A stretch of DNA of 64,000 nucleotides, from the NCBI RefSeq assembly GCF_017312725.1, contig NZ_BOPO01000019.1:1-64000 (forward strand). Direction: 5' to 3'. The DNA is from Actinocatenispora comari. Its GTDB lineage: Bacteria > Actinomycetota > Actinomycetes > Mycobacteriales > Micromonosporaceae. A program made the position numbers and the translations under genes. The number at the start of each line of letters is the position of its first letter. The stretch's first letter is position 1. Shown one piece after another: positions 8,750 to 15,538 of this stretch. Below the pieces are notes generated by a model. It did not search any database and was not told the origin of the DNA. It saw only the letters and a list, made by a program, of their open reading frames with translations.

Positions 8750-9505
8750 TCAGGGATGGGGGCCGCCGAGCGCGGCGGTGATGGCACGAGCGGTGCCGAA
8801 CAGTTCGGTGAGCGCCTCGTGCCGGGCGGCGTCGGTGAACCGGCCGCTCGGGCCGGAGATCGACAGCGCCGCGACGACGGCGCCGGCGTGGTCGTGTACG
8901 GGGGCGGCGACCGCGCTGACGCCCGGAACCGACTCGTTGCTCGCGGAGGCGTACCCGGCGGTGCGGATCTCGTCGAGCAGCGCGAGCAGCCCGTCGCGGC
9001 CCGCCGGGGTGGCGACCCGCCAGGCATCCGCACCGGCGTCCGCGAGTACCGCGTCGCGCCGCTCGGCGGTCATCCCGGCGATGAGCACCCGGCCCGGCGC
9101 GCCGGCCCAGATCGGGTACGGGTGGCCCAGCTCGGAGGTGGTGCGCAGCTCGGAGACGCTCTGCACCTCCTCGATGAACATCCGCTCGGCGCCGAGTGCC
9201 ACGCTCAGCCCGACCGACTCGCCGGTCAGGTCGCGCAGCCGTCGCATCGGCCCCACCGCGATCAGCCGCAGGTCGAGCCGGGCCTGGTACGCGGCGCCGA
9301 GCGCGAGGGTGCGCGGACCGAGCCGGTAGCGGCGGGTGACCGGGTCCTGGCTGGCCAGGCGGCACTCGTCGAGGGTTCGCAGCAGCCGGGCGACGGTGCT
9401 CTTCGGCAGCTCGACCCGGGCCGCGAGCTCCCGGACCCCCAGGCCGGTCTCCGCCGTGCGCAGCGCCTCCAACAGCTCGATGCCTCGGCGTAGCGACTCG
9501 CTCAC
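8750..9505 (-). CDS. IclR family transcriptional regulator
   Basis: DNA-binding repressor or activator of 251 residues with the two IclR parts. The N-terminal winged helix-turn-helix is SLRRGIELLEAL followed by GVRELAARVELPKSTVARLL (about residues 3-45). The C-terminal ligand-binding domain includes GESVGLSVALG, GHPYPIWAGAPGRVLIAGM and ISGPSGRFTDAA. The GTG at 9505 is chosen because GAAGGAC lies 5-6 nt upstream and the protein then begins right at the first helix. The gene is divergent from the MFS transporter. A 19-bp perfect palindrome in the shared 188-bp gap is the likely operator, so this protein probably controls the MFS-sulfatase pair, presumably in response to the transported compound. 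Confidence 0.92.
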   Translation of the reverse strand: MSESLRRGIELLEALRTAETGLGVRELAARVELPKSTVARLLRTLDECRLASQDPVTRRYRLGPRTLALGAAYQARLDLRLIAVGPMRRLRDLTGESVGLSVALGAERMFIEEVQSVSELRTTSELGHPYPIWAGAPGRVLIAGMTAERRDAVLADAGADAWRVATPAGRDGLLALLDEIRTAGYASASNESVPGVSAVAAPVHDHAGAVVAALSISGPSGRFTDAARHEALTELFGTARAITAALGGPHP

Positions 9506-9553
9506 GTGGCGTCCTTCGTGTGGGTTCCGTCCGCGCCGGGCATGGCGAGGGGG

Positions 9554-9583
9554 TTGACGTGGGGTCGGCACGCGCGCGAGTCT
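9554..9583 (+). promoter_or_regulatory. Candidate promoter of the MFS-sulfatase transcript
   Basis: TTGACG at 9554-9559 and GAGTCT at 9578-9583 are spaced 18 bp apart. The predicted start near 9590 lies just upstream of the palindromic operator, which suits repression by IclR. Confidence 0.4.
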
Positions 9584-9594
9584 GTGCCGAACGT

Positions 9595-9633
9595 TGTCCC
9601 GTTCTACGATTCGATGTCCCGCTCAGCGGGACA
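9595..9633. promoter_or_regulatory. Probable IclR operator: 19-bp palindrome plus half-site
   Basis: TGTCCCGCT (9615-9623) and AGCGGGACA (9625-9633) are perfect inverted repeats around one central base. A matching half-site TGTCCCGTT starts at 9595, exactly 20 bp before the palindrome, about two helical turns. The form resembles operators known for IclR-family regulators (inverted TGTnCCGC-type arms). It lies between the divergent iclR and MFS genes, just downstream of the predicted transport promoter. Confidence 0.7.
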
Positions 9634-9693
9634 GTACCGCATCCGATCATCCTGGCGCCAGCCCGGTGCCGCACCCGGAAGGGAGAGCCACCG

Positions 9694-11034
9694 ATGCGTG
9701 GACGCGCAGACGAGGCGGGCGCCACCTCGATCCGGCAGATCGCCGTGGCGAGCCTGATCGGCACCGTCGTCGAGTGGTACGACTTCTTCCTGTACGCGAC
9801 GATGGCCACGCTGGTGTTCAACAAGGCTTTCTTCCCGACCGGCAACGAGCTGCTGAGCACCCTGATCGCCTTCACCACGTTCGCCGCCGGGTTCGTCACC
9901 CGGCCGATCGGCGGGCTGGTCTTCGGTCACTTCGGCGACCGGCTCGGCCGCAAGCAGATGCTCGTGATCACGATGATGATCATGGGCGGTGCGACCTTCC
10001 TGATGGGCCTGCTCCCCACGTACGGGCAGATCGGCGTCGCGGCCCCGATCCTGTTGCTGGTGCTGCGGATGCTGCAGGGCATCGGCCTGGGCGGCGAGTG
10101 GGGCGGCGCGATGCTGATGACCGCCGAGCACTCCCCGACGGGCCGGCGCGGCTGGTACACCAGCTGGCCGCAGCTCGGCGTCCCGATCGGGCTGCTCGCC
10201 TCGACGCTGGTGGTCAACGTGCTGGGCCGGTTCGGCTCCGCCGCGTTCGCCTCCTGGGGCTGGCGGATCGGGTTCCTGCTCAGCGCGCTGCTGGTGGGCA
10301 TCGGGATGTTCATCCGGCTGCGGGTCAGCGAGCCGCCCGCGTTCGCGGAGATCGTCCGGGCCAAGCGGCAGGTGCGGTTGCCGCTGGCCGACGTGTTCCG
10401 CCGGCACCCGAAGACGACGCTGCTCGCGGTCGGCGCCCGCTTCTCGGAGAGCCTGACGTTCAACATCTACAACGCGTTCATCATCACCTACCTCACCGTG
10501 GTGCTGAAGCTGGACAAGTCGGTGGCGCTGGACGGGTTGCTGATCGCCGCGGTGGTCGGGTTCTTCGCGATCCTCGTCGCCGGCCGGCTGTCGGACCGGA
10601 TCGGCCGGCGGCCGGTGTTCATCGCCGGCGCGGCGATCGCCGCGGCGACCGCGTTCCCGCTGTTCGGCCTGATCGACACCGGTCGTACCGGACTGATCTG
10701 GCTCGCGCTCGTCATCGGCTGGGGCATCGCCGCGTGCACGATGTTCGGCGCGGAGGGTGCCCTGTTCGCCGAGCTGTACCCGACCCGGGTTCGCTACAGC
10801 GGCATCTCCATCGTCTACCAGCTCGGCGTCCTGCCGTCCGGTGCGATCGCGCCGGCGGTCGCCACCGCGCTGGTCGCGCACTACAGCCACCAGTCCTGGC
10901 CGGTCGCGACCTACGTCTTGGTCGTCGGGGTGATCAGCGTGGTGTCCCTGGTCTTCCTCCCGGAGACGCACCGGCGCGACCTGCACGCCGAACCGTCCGC
11001 GGCGCCCGTTCCGGACGTCACCCCGGCGTCCTGA
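9694..11034 (+). CDS. MFS transporter, metabolite:H+ symporter (MHS) type
   Basis: Inner-membrane secondary transporter of 446 residues with 12 predicted helices. MHS features are the N-terminal TVVEWYDFFLY motif, the loop 2-3 signature GHFGDRLGRKQM, LRMLQGIGLGGEWGGA in helix 4, and the second-half loop GRLSDRIGRRPVF. MHS proteins import organic acids, osmolytes or aromatic acids with protons; the substrate is unknown here. The ATG at 9694 follows GAAGGGAG by 6 nt, giving MRGRADEAGATSIRQ. The sulfatase follows 73 bp later on the same strand. The two are probably co-transcribed from the IclR-regulated promoter, suggesting uptake and desulfation of the same class of compound. Confidence 0.93.
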   Translation: MRGRADEAGATSIRQIAVASLIGTVVEWYDFFLYATMATLVFNKAFFPTGNELLSTLIAFTTFAAGFVTRPIGGLVFGHFGDRLGRKQMLVITMMIMGGATFLMGLLPTYGQIGVAAPILLLVLRMLQGIGLGGEWGGAMLMTAEHSPTGRRGWYTSWPQLGVPIGLLASTLVVNVLGRFGSAAFASWGWRIGFLLSALLVGIGMFIRLRVSEPPAFAEIVRAKRQVRLPLADVFRRHPKTTLLAVGARFSESLTFNIYNAFIITYLTVVLKLDKSVALDGLLIAAVVGFFAILVAGRLSDRIGRRPVFIAGAAIAAATAFPLFGLIDTGRTGLIWLALVIGWGIAACTMFGAEGALFAELYPTRVRYSGISIVYQLGVLPSGAIAPAVATALVAHYSHQSWPVATYVLVVGVISVVSLVFLPETHRRDLHAEPSAAPVPDVTPAS

Positions 11035-11107
11035 GCCGACCCGGTCCCGTCGCCGGGCCGGCCCAGCGCACCCGGCACCGCCCCACGAGTACGAGGAAAG
11101 GCCTCAC

Positions 11108-12709
11108 ATGCCCGCACGACCCGACGTTGTCCTGGTGCTCGCCGACGACATGGGATTCTCCGACATCGGTTGCTACGGCGGCGAAGTAGCCACCCCGAAC
11201 CTGGACCGGCTGGCCGCCCACGGGGTGCGGATGTCGCAGTTCTACAACACGGCGCGGTGCAGCCCGTCCCGGGCGTCGCTGGTGACCGGGCTGCACCCGC
11301 ACCAGACCGGCATCGGCATCCTCAACTACGACGACGCCCCCGACGGCTACCCGGGGACGTTGAACGACCGGTGCGTCACGATCGCCGAGGTGCTGCGGGC
11401 CGCCGGCTACGGTACGTACCTGAGCGGCAAGTGGCACCTGTCCTCGGACCTGCACACGCCGAACGACGCGTGGCCGACCCGGCGCGGGTTCGACGAGTTC
11501 TACGGGACGCTGGAGGGCGCCGGCAGCTACTACTCGACCCGGACGCTGACCCGCAACGAGACCGGCATCGAGGCCGAGACCGCCGATCCGGACTTCTACT
11601 ACACCGACGCGATCAGCGACAACGCCGTGCGGTTCGTCCGGGGGCACCACGCCGAGCGGGCCGACGACCCGCTGTTCCTCTACCTCGCCTACGCCGCGCC
11701 GCACTGGCCGCTGCACGCCCGCCCGGAGGACGTGGCGCGCTATGCGGGCCGGTTCGACGAGGGCTGGGACGTGCTGCGCGGTAAGCGGATGCGGCGGCTC
11801 ACCGAGTCCGGCATCCTCGACCGCGGCTGGGCGCTCAGCGATCGGGACCCGGCGGTACCGGCATGGGACGACACCGCCGACCACGACTGGCAGGCGGCCC
11901 GGATGGCGGTGTACGCGGCGCAGATCGACCGGATGGACCAGGGCATCGGGCGGGTCCTCGACGCGCTGGAGCAGACCGGCCGGCTGGACGACACGCTGTT
12001 CGTGTTCCTGTCCGACAACGGCGGCTGCGCCGAGGAGATGCCGGTCGAGACGGTCCGCGAGTTCATCACCGGCTTCGTCGCGTACGACGAGACGACCCGC
12101 GCCGGGGAGCCGGTGCGGCCGGGCAACACGCCGGCGATCACGCCCGGCGGCGAGGACACCTACGCCACCTACGGCCGGGAGTGGGCCAACCTGTCCAACA
12201 CGCCGTTCCGCGAGTACAAGCACTGGGTGCACGAGGGTGGCATCTCGACCCCGCTGATCGCGCACTGGCCGGCCGGGCTCGGTACGCAGCCGCGCATCGT
12301 GCACGCGCCGCACCAGCTGCCGGACGTGCTGGCCACGGTGCTGGAGCTGACCGGCGCGAGCTACCCGGCCGAGTACGACGGGCGCGACGTGCTGCCGCCG
12401 GAGGGCGTCAGCATGGCGCCGACCTGGCGGGGCGAGCAGCCGCCGGAGCGGACGCTGTACTGGGAGCACGAGGGCAACGCGGCGGTGCGCCGGGGCCGCT
12501 GGAAGCTGGTGCGCAAGTACCCGGGGGAGTGGGAGCTGTACGACATCGACGCCGACCGCACCGAGCTGCACGACCGCGCCGCCGAGCACCCCGACGTGGT
12601 CGCCGACCTCGCGGCGGACTACCAGCGCTGGGCGGACCGCTGCGGCGTGCTCCCGCGCGAGCAGGTCCTGGCGCTGTACGAGCGTCGCGGCCGCGCCCTG
12701 CCGCAGTGA
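11108..12709 (+). CDS. Sulfatase (arylsulfatase family, formylglycine type)
   Basis: Type I sulfatase of 533 residues that hydrolyses sulfate esters. Cys51 lies in CSPSR, the canonical CxPxR site converted to formylglycine. Metal-binding Asp13-Asp14 sit in LADDMG, further ligands in FLSDNGG, and substrate-site residues in GKWHLS and HWPLH. No signal peptide is present, so the enzyme is probably cytoplasmic and its substrate must be imported, which fits the MFS gene 73 bp upstream. The start ATG has a GAGGAAAGG ribosome site. No gene for the formylglycine-generating enzyme is in the window. A strong hairpin follows the stop codon. The substrate is not determined by sequence. Confidence 0.95.
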   Translation: MPARPDVVLVLADDMGFSDIGCYGGEVATPNLDRLAAHGVRMSQFYNTARCSPSRASLVTGLHPHQTGIGILNYDDAPDGYPGTLNDRCVTIAEVLRAAGYGTYLSGKWHLSSDLHTPNDAWPTRRGFDEFYGTLEGAGSYYSTRTLTRNETGIEAETADPDFYYTDAISDNAVRFVRGHHAERADDPLFLYLAYAAPHWPLHARPEDVARYAGRFDEGWDVLRGKRMRRLTESGILDRGWALSDRDPAVPAWDDTADHDWQAARMAVYAAQIDRMDQGIGRVLDALEQTGRLDDTLFVFLSDNGGCAEEMPVETVREFITGFVAYDETTRAGEPVRPGNTPAITPGGEDTYATYGREWANLSNTPFREYKHWVHEGGISTPLIAHWPAGLGTQPRIVHAPHQLPDVLATVLELTGASYPAEYDGRDVLPPEGVSMAPTWRGEQPPERTLYWEHEGNAAVRRGRWKLVRKYPGEWELYDIDADRTELHDRAAEHPDVVADLAADYQRWADRCGVLPREQVLALYERRGRALPQ

Positions 12710-12713
12710 CCGG

Positions 12714-12743
12714 GGCTGCCGGGCCCGTGGAAGCCCGGCAGCC
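12714..12743. terminator. Bidirectional hairpin between sulfatase and marR
   Basis: GGCTGCCGGGC (12714-12724) pairs perfectly with GCCCGGCAGCC (12733-12743) across an 8-nt loop, between two convergent genes. It has an 11-bp stem and no T tract. Confidence 0.75.
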
Positions 12744-12759
12744 GGCCCTGGCGGGCGAC

Positions 12760-13200
12760 TCAGGCGTCGGCCAGCTCGCCGTGCGCGCGGTCCAGCACGA
12801 CGGCCAGGACGCGCCCGGCGGCGGCCAGGTCCTCGGCCGGCAGGTCGCCCCAGAGCCGCTCGGTGATCGGGCCGATCGCGGCGCGAACCTGCGTCCAGCG
12901 GGCCCGCCCCTCGTCGGTGACCTGGATGCGACCGTCGCCGCCGTCGCGCAGCAGGCCCCCGGCACTCAGCTCGCCGATCCGCTGGTGTACCGCCGCCCGG
13001 CTGAACCGGGTGGCGGCGCCGACCCGGCCGACGAGGTCGTCCCGGTCGAGGTCCCCGCCGCCGACGACGGCCAGCGTCAGCGTCACCCACTGCGGCTCGC
13101 TGACACCGGTACCGGCAAGCTGCCGGTCCAGGATCGCGTTGAGCGCCTTCTCGGTCTGGCCGATCAACGCGGTACCGAAGGTGTGGCTCGCGGTCGTCAT
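12760..13200 (-). CDS. MarR family transcriptional regulator
   Basis: Winged-helix repressor of 146 residues of the MarR family, which bind palindromes as dimers and usually respond to small phenolic or toxic ligands. The DNA-binding part is seen in QWVTLTLAVVGGGDLDRDDLV, then GAATRFSRAAVHQRIGELSAGGLL and the wing DGGDGRIQVTDEGRA. C-terminal helices form the dimer interface. The ATG at 13200 has GGGAGG 5 nt upstream. Two copies of a 7-3-7 inverted repeat lie within 90 bp upstream, strongly suggesting autoregulation. The gene is convergent with the sulfatase and downstream of an unrelated small gene on the same strand. Its other targets are not evident in the window. Confidence 0.9.
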   Translation of the reverse strand: MTTASHTFGTALIGQTEKALNAILDRQLAGTGVSEPQWVTLTLAVVGGGDLDRDDLVGRVGAATRFSRAAVHQRIGELSAGGLLRDGGDGRIQVTDEGRARWTQVRAAIGPITERLWGDLPAEDLAAAGRVLAVVLDRAHGELADA

Positions 13201-13230
13201 CGTGACCTCCCAATCCGTACGGCCTTCTAA

Positions 13231-13288
13231 CGTTCGTTTGACTAACGTTTCCGACGGGAGTGAAGCTATATCGTTAGTACGACTAACG
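13231..13288. promoter_or_regulatory. Two MarR-type operators upstream of marR
   Basis: CGTTAGT-ACG-ACTAACG (13272-13288) is a perfect 7-3-7 inverted repeat. CGTTCGT-TTG-ACTAACG (13231-13247) is the same design with one mismatch. Their centres are 41 bp apart, about four helical turns. Reading leftwards, TATAGC (13265-13270) is a plausible -10. The distal operator then lies between -35 and -10, and the proximal one lies just downstream of the start site. Confidence 0.75.
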
Positions 13289-13366
13289 CAAGCGGGTCGT
13301 GATCGGGGTCATGGTCGGCCGAGACGAGGCGGCGACGTGCCGACGGCGGCGTGACTCGTGCCGGTC

Positions 13367-13732
13367 TCAGTCCGGATCCGGGGCCCGGCCGTCCTTCCCC
13401 TCCGGTTCGGCGGAGGAGCCGTCGGCGCTCGGTACCGTGCCGCCGTCGACCGGCTCGTCCAGCCAGAGGAGTTCGTCGTGGCAGTCGACCAGCCGCTCGA
13501 AGGCGCGCCGGGCGGGCCGGAACTGGCTGACCGTGTGGTCGCGGTGGACCACCAGCGCCGAGTCGGCGACCCGCAGTCCCCACCCGGCGATCTCGGGCGA
13601 GCCGGTGTCGCTGTCGTCGGTGTAGTCGACCAGCAGGAACCGCCGCGGCGTCGCGGTGAGGTCCAGTCCGGGCACGAGAGCGGTCAGTCGGTCGCGGAGG
13701 GCGGCGTCGGCGCCGCGAGGTGTGGTGGTCAT
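13367..13732 (-). CDS. Small protein of unknown function, divergent from the DUF5753 regulator
   Basis: I do not recognise this 121-residue protein. It starts MTTTPRGADAALRDRL and contains RRFLLVDYTDDSD, GWGLRVADSALVVHRDH and FERLVDCHDELLWLDEP. It ends in an acidic, probably disordered tail. The mix of beta-like and charged helical segments suggests a folded alpha/beta domain of about 95 residues. CAGGGT followed by exactly 7 nt and the ATG at 13732 fits a leaderless promoter, which supports this start and the gene's reality. It is divergent from the helix-turn-helix/DUF397 pair with 54 bp between start codons. It could be the partner or target of that regulator, but this is only positional inference. 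Confidence 0.6.
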   Translation of the reverse strand: MTTTPRGADAALRDRLTALVPGLDLTATPRRFLLVDYTDDSDTGSPEIAGWGLRVADSALVVHRDHTVSQFRPARRAFERLVDCHDELLWLDEPVDGGTVPSADGSSAEPEGKDGRAPDPD

Positions 13733-13739
13733 GTCCAGG

Positions 13740-13780
13740 ACCCTGCCGGTCTTTCGGTACGGACGGTAGGCATCTAGGCT
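13740..13780. promoter_or_regulatory. Divergent leaderless promoter region
   Basis: On the plus strand TAGGCT (13775-13780) ends 6 nt before the GTG at 13787. On the minus strand CAGGGT (13745-13740) ends 7 nt before the ATG at 13732. Neither gene has a Shine-Dalgarno in the remaining few bases, so both transcripts are probably leaderless. Confidence 0.55.
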
Positions 13781-13786
13781 CAACCC

Positions 13787-14728
13787 GTGAACGGTACGAA
13801 CGGGCAGGTTCCTGGTGAACCCAGTGCGGATCCCCACGAACCGAATGCGGCCCGAAACGAACCCGGTAAGCATCCGCACGACCCCGGTACGGACGTGCCG
13901 CCCGGCGTGCGCGAGCTGTTGACCGGCCCGGACGCCCCGTCCGTGCCGGCGCTGTTCGCCGCCGAACTGCGCCGCTACCGGATCGAGGCGCGCCTGACCC
14001 AGGACGAGCTGGCGCAGCGGGTGTACTGCTCGTCCGGCCTGGTCAGCATGATCGAGACCGGCCGCCGCTCACCCAACAAGGACTTCACCAAACGGTGCGA
14101 CGAGGTGTTGGGTACCGGTGGTGCGCTGATGCGGCTGTGGCCGCTGCTCACCCGCGAGGCGTACCCGTCGTGGTTTCGGCCGTTCGTGCAGATGGAGGCG
14201 ACCGCGACCGCGATCCACGAGTTCGAGGTGCAGGCGGTGCCGGGGCTGCTGCAGACGGCCGACTACGCCCGTACCGTGATCGGCGCGAGCTGGCCGCCCA
14301 ACAGCCCCGACGAGACCGACCGCCAGCTCGCCGCCCGGCTGGAACGCCAGGAGATCCTGGACCGCCCGTCCCCGCCCCTGCTCTGGGCCGTCCTGGACGA
14401 GGGGGTACTCCGCCGCCCGGTCGGCACCCCCGACGTGATGCGCGCCCAGCTCCAACACTTGCTGAAAATGGCCCAACGCCAACACATCCGCCTCCAGATC
14501 ATGCCCTTCACCGCTGGCGTTCATGCCGCCATGGACGGCTCATACACCGTTATCGACCTGCCCAACAGGGAGCACGTCGTTTACGTCGAGGGTCCAGGTG
14601 GTGGGCGACTCGTGATCACCCCCGAATTGGTGACACAATTGCGGCTGAGATTCGACGCGCTGCGCGGTTTGGCCTTGTCGCCCGAAGAGTCGAGTGCGGC
14701 AGTCGCAGCAAGGTTGGGAGAGCTGTGA
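13787..14728 (+). CDS. Helix-turn-helix regulator with DUF5753 (Scr1-like)
   Basis: Transcriptional regulator of 313 residues. An XRE-type helix-turn-helix lies at about residues 56-100 (LTQDELAQRVYCSSGLVSMIE). It is followed by the DUF5753 domain (about 110-300: WFRPFVQMEATATAIHEFE, VPGLLQTADYAR, IMPFTAGVHAAMDGSY). The first 40 residues are polar, Pro- and Asn-rich and probably disordered. Such proteins are almost always paired with a DUF397 gene, as here, where GTGA overlaps the two reading frames. Scr1/Scr2-type pairs have been described as toxin-antitoxin-like or developmental regulators in Streptomyces. The GTG start follows TAGGCT by 6 nt (leaderless). Actinomycetes carry dozens of such pairs, so a specific role cannot be assigned. 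Confidence 0.92.
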   Translation: MNGTNGQVPGEPSADPHEPNAARNEPGKHPHDPGTDVPPGVRELLTGPDAPSVPALFAAELRRYRIEARLTQDELAQRVYCSSGLVSMIETGRRSPNKDFTKRCDEVLGTGGALMRLWPLLTREAYPSWFRPFVQMEATATAIHEFEVQAVPGLLQTADYARTVIGASWPPNSPDETDRQLAARLERQEILDRPSPPLLWAVLDEGVLRRPVGTPDVMRAQLQHLLKMAQRQHIRLQIMPFTAGVHAAMDGSYTVIDLPNREHVVYVEGPGGGRLVITPELVTQLRLRFDALRGLALSPEESSAAVAARLGEL

Positions 14729-14919
14729 ACGACATCTGTCACCTGCGTTGGTGGAAGAGCAGCCGCAGCGGCAATCAAGGCGGCCAGTGCGTCGAGATCG
14801 CTACCAGCGGTGACACCTGGTACGTGCGGGACAGCAAGGACGCCAGGGGTGGCCGCCTGGCGGTCGATCGCGCCGCCTGGCAGTCCTTCGTCCGCAGCGT
14901 CAAGACCGGTACGTGGTGA
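14725..14919 (+). CDS. DUF397 domain protein
   Basis: Small protein of 64 residues that is essentially one DUF397 domain. It begins LRWWKSSRSGNQGGQCVEIA, continues WYVRDSKDARGGRLAV and ends in AWQSFVRSVKTG, the typical family pattern. The GTG start overlaps the TGA of the upstream DUF5753 regulator by 4 nt, so the two are translationally coupled and probably act together. In the Scr1-Scr2 model the DUF397 partner is the putative antagonist of the helix-turn-helix protein. The exact biochemical role of the domain is not established. Confidence 0.9.
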   Translation: MNDICHLRWWKSSRSGNQGGQCVEIATSGDTWYVRDSKDARGGRLAVDRAAWQSFVRSVKTGTW

Positions 14920-14958
14920 CCGCCGCCCGGCAGCAATGAGGCGGCGGCACCGCACGGT

Positions 14959-15300
14959 TCAACCGACCCGGCGGACCTCCTGGGGCCAGCCGCAGGCCAC
15001 CGCGATCTTGCCGGCCCACAGTCTCGCGGCCTCCTCGTCGGCCACGTCCACCACGGTGAACCCGCCGAGGAACTCCTTGGTCTCGACGTACGGGCCGTCG
15101 GTGAACGTCAGCGTGCCGCTGGTCGCGTCCGCGCTGAACGCCTGGCCGTGGTCCTCCTCCAGCCCGCCGGCGAACACGTACACACCGGCGGCCTTGATCT
15201 CGTCCACCACCGCCTTCGCGAGCGGCCCACGCTCCTCGAACCACTCCTCGGGGTGGTCACCCACCCACTGCTGGTTGAAGTAGATGCAGTACATCGGCAT
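14959..15300 (-). CDS. YciI-like / DGPF-type domain protein
   Basis: Small cytoplasmic protein of 113 residues with a ferredoxin-like YCII fold (MPMYCIYFNQQW, AAGVYVFAGGLEEDHGQAF, TFTDGPYVETKEFLGGFTVVDVADEEAARLW). The DGPY motif places it in the DGPF/YCII group often found beside ECF sigma factors, but no sigma gene is adjacent here. No catalytic role is established. The ATG at 15300 has GGAGAGGGA about 6 nt upstream; a second ATG two codons later is possible. It is divergent from proS. Confidence 0.85.
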   Translation of the reverse strand: MPMYCIYFNQQWVGDHPEEWFEERGPLAKAVVDEIKAAGVYVFAGGLEEDHGQAFSADATSGTLTFTDGPYVETKEFLGGFTVVDVADEEAARLWAGKIAVACGWPQEVRRVG

Positions 15301-15524
15301 GTCGATTCCCTCTCCGGAGCGGACCCGGCGCCCGCGTCCACATACTCCACGAACGACCCGCCCCCGATCCGACATCGCCCGCGGAGAAGTCCGAGCCGCT
15401 GGTCGTGGCCGGGGTCGGTGCCACTCGTTCGGAGTCGCCTGTTCGGTCGGGTACGGCGGCGTTCGCCCGAGGCATGCCTCGGCTGGCGTGGGACTCCGCC
15501 GATGGGTGGGGCTTGCTGGGCGAA

Positions 15525-15530
15525 TAGGAT
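15525..15530 (+). promoter_or_regulatory. -10 hexamer upstream of proS
   Basis: TAGGAT ends 8 nt before the proS ATG, suggesting a leaderless or nearly leaderless transcript. I see no T-box-like leader in the 238 bp between yciI and proS. Confidence 0.45.
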
Positions 15531-15538
15531 GTCGGACC

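Noticed and set aside
13787-14919. DUF5753-DUF397 pair as a new toxin-antitoxin or anti-phage system
   Set aside because: The pair type is already known and abundant in actinomycetes; no effector domain or nuclease is adjacent.
15301-15538. T-box or other amino-acid-responsive leader before proS
   Set aside because: The -10 hexamer is 8 nt from the start, leaving no leader, and no T-box sequence was seen.
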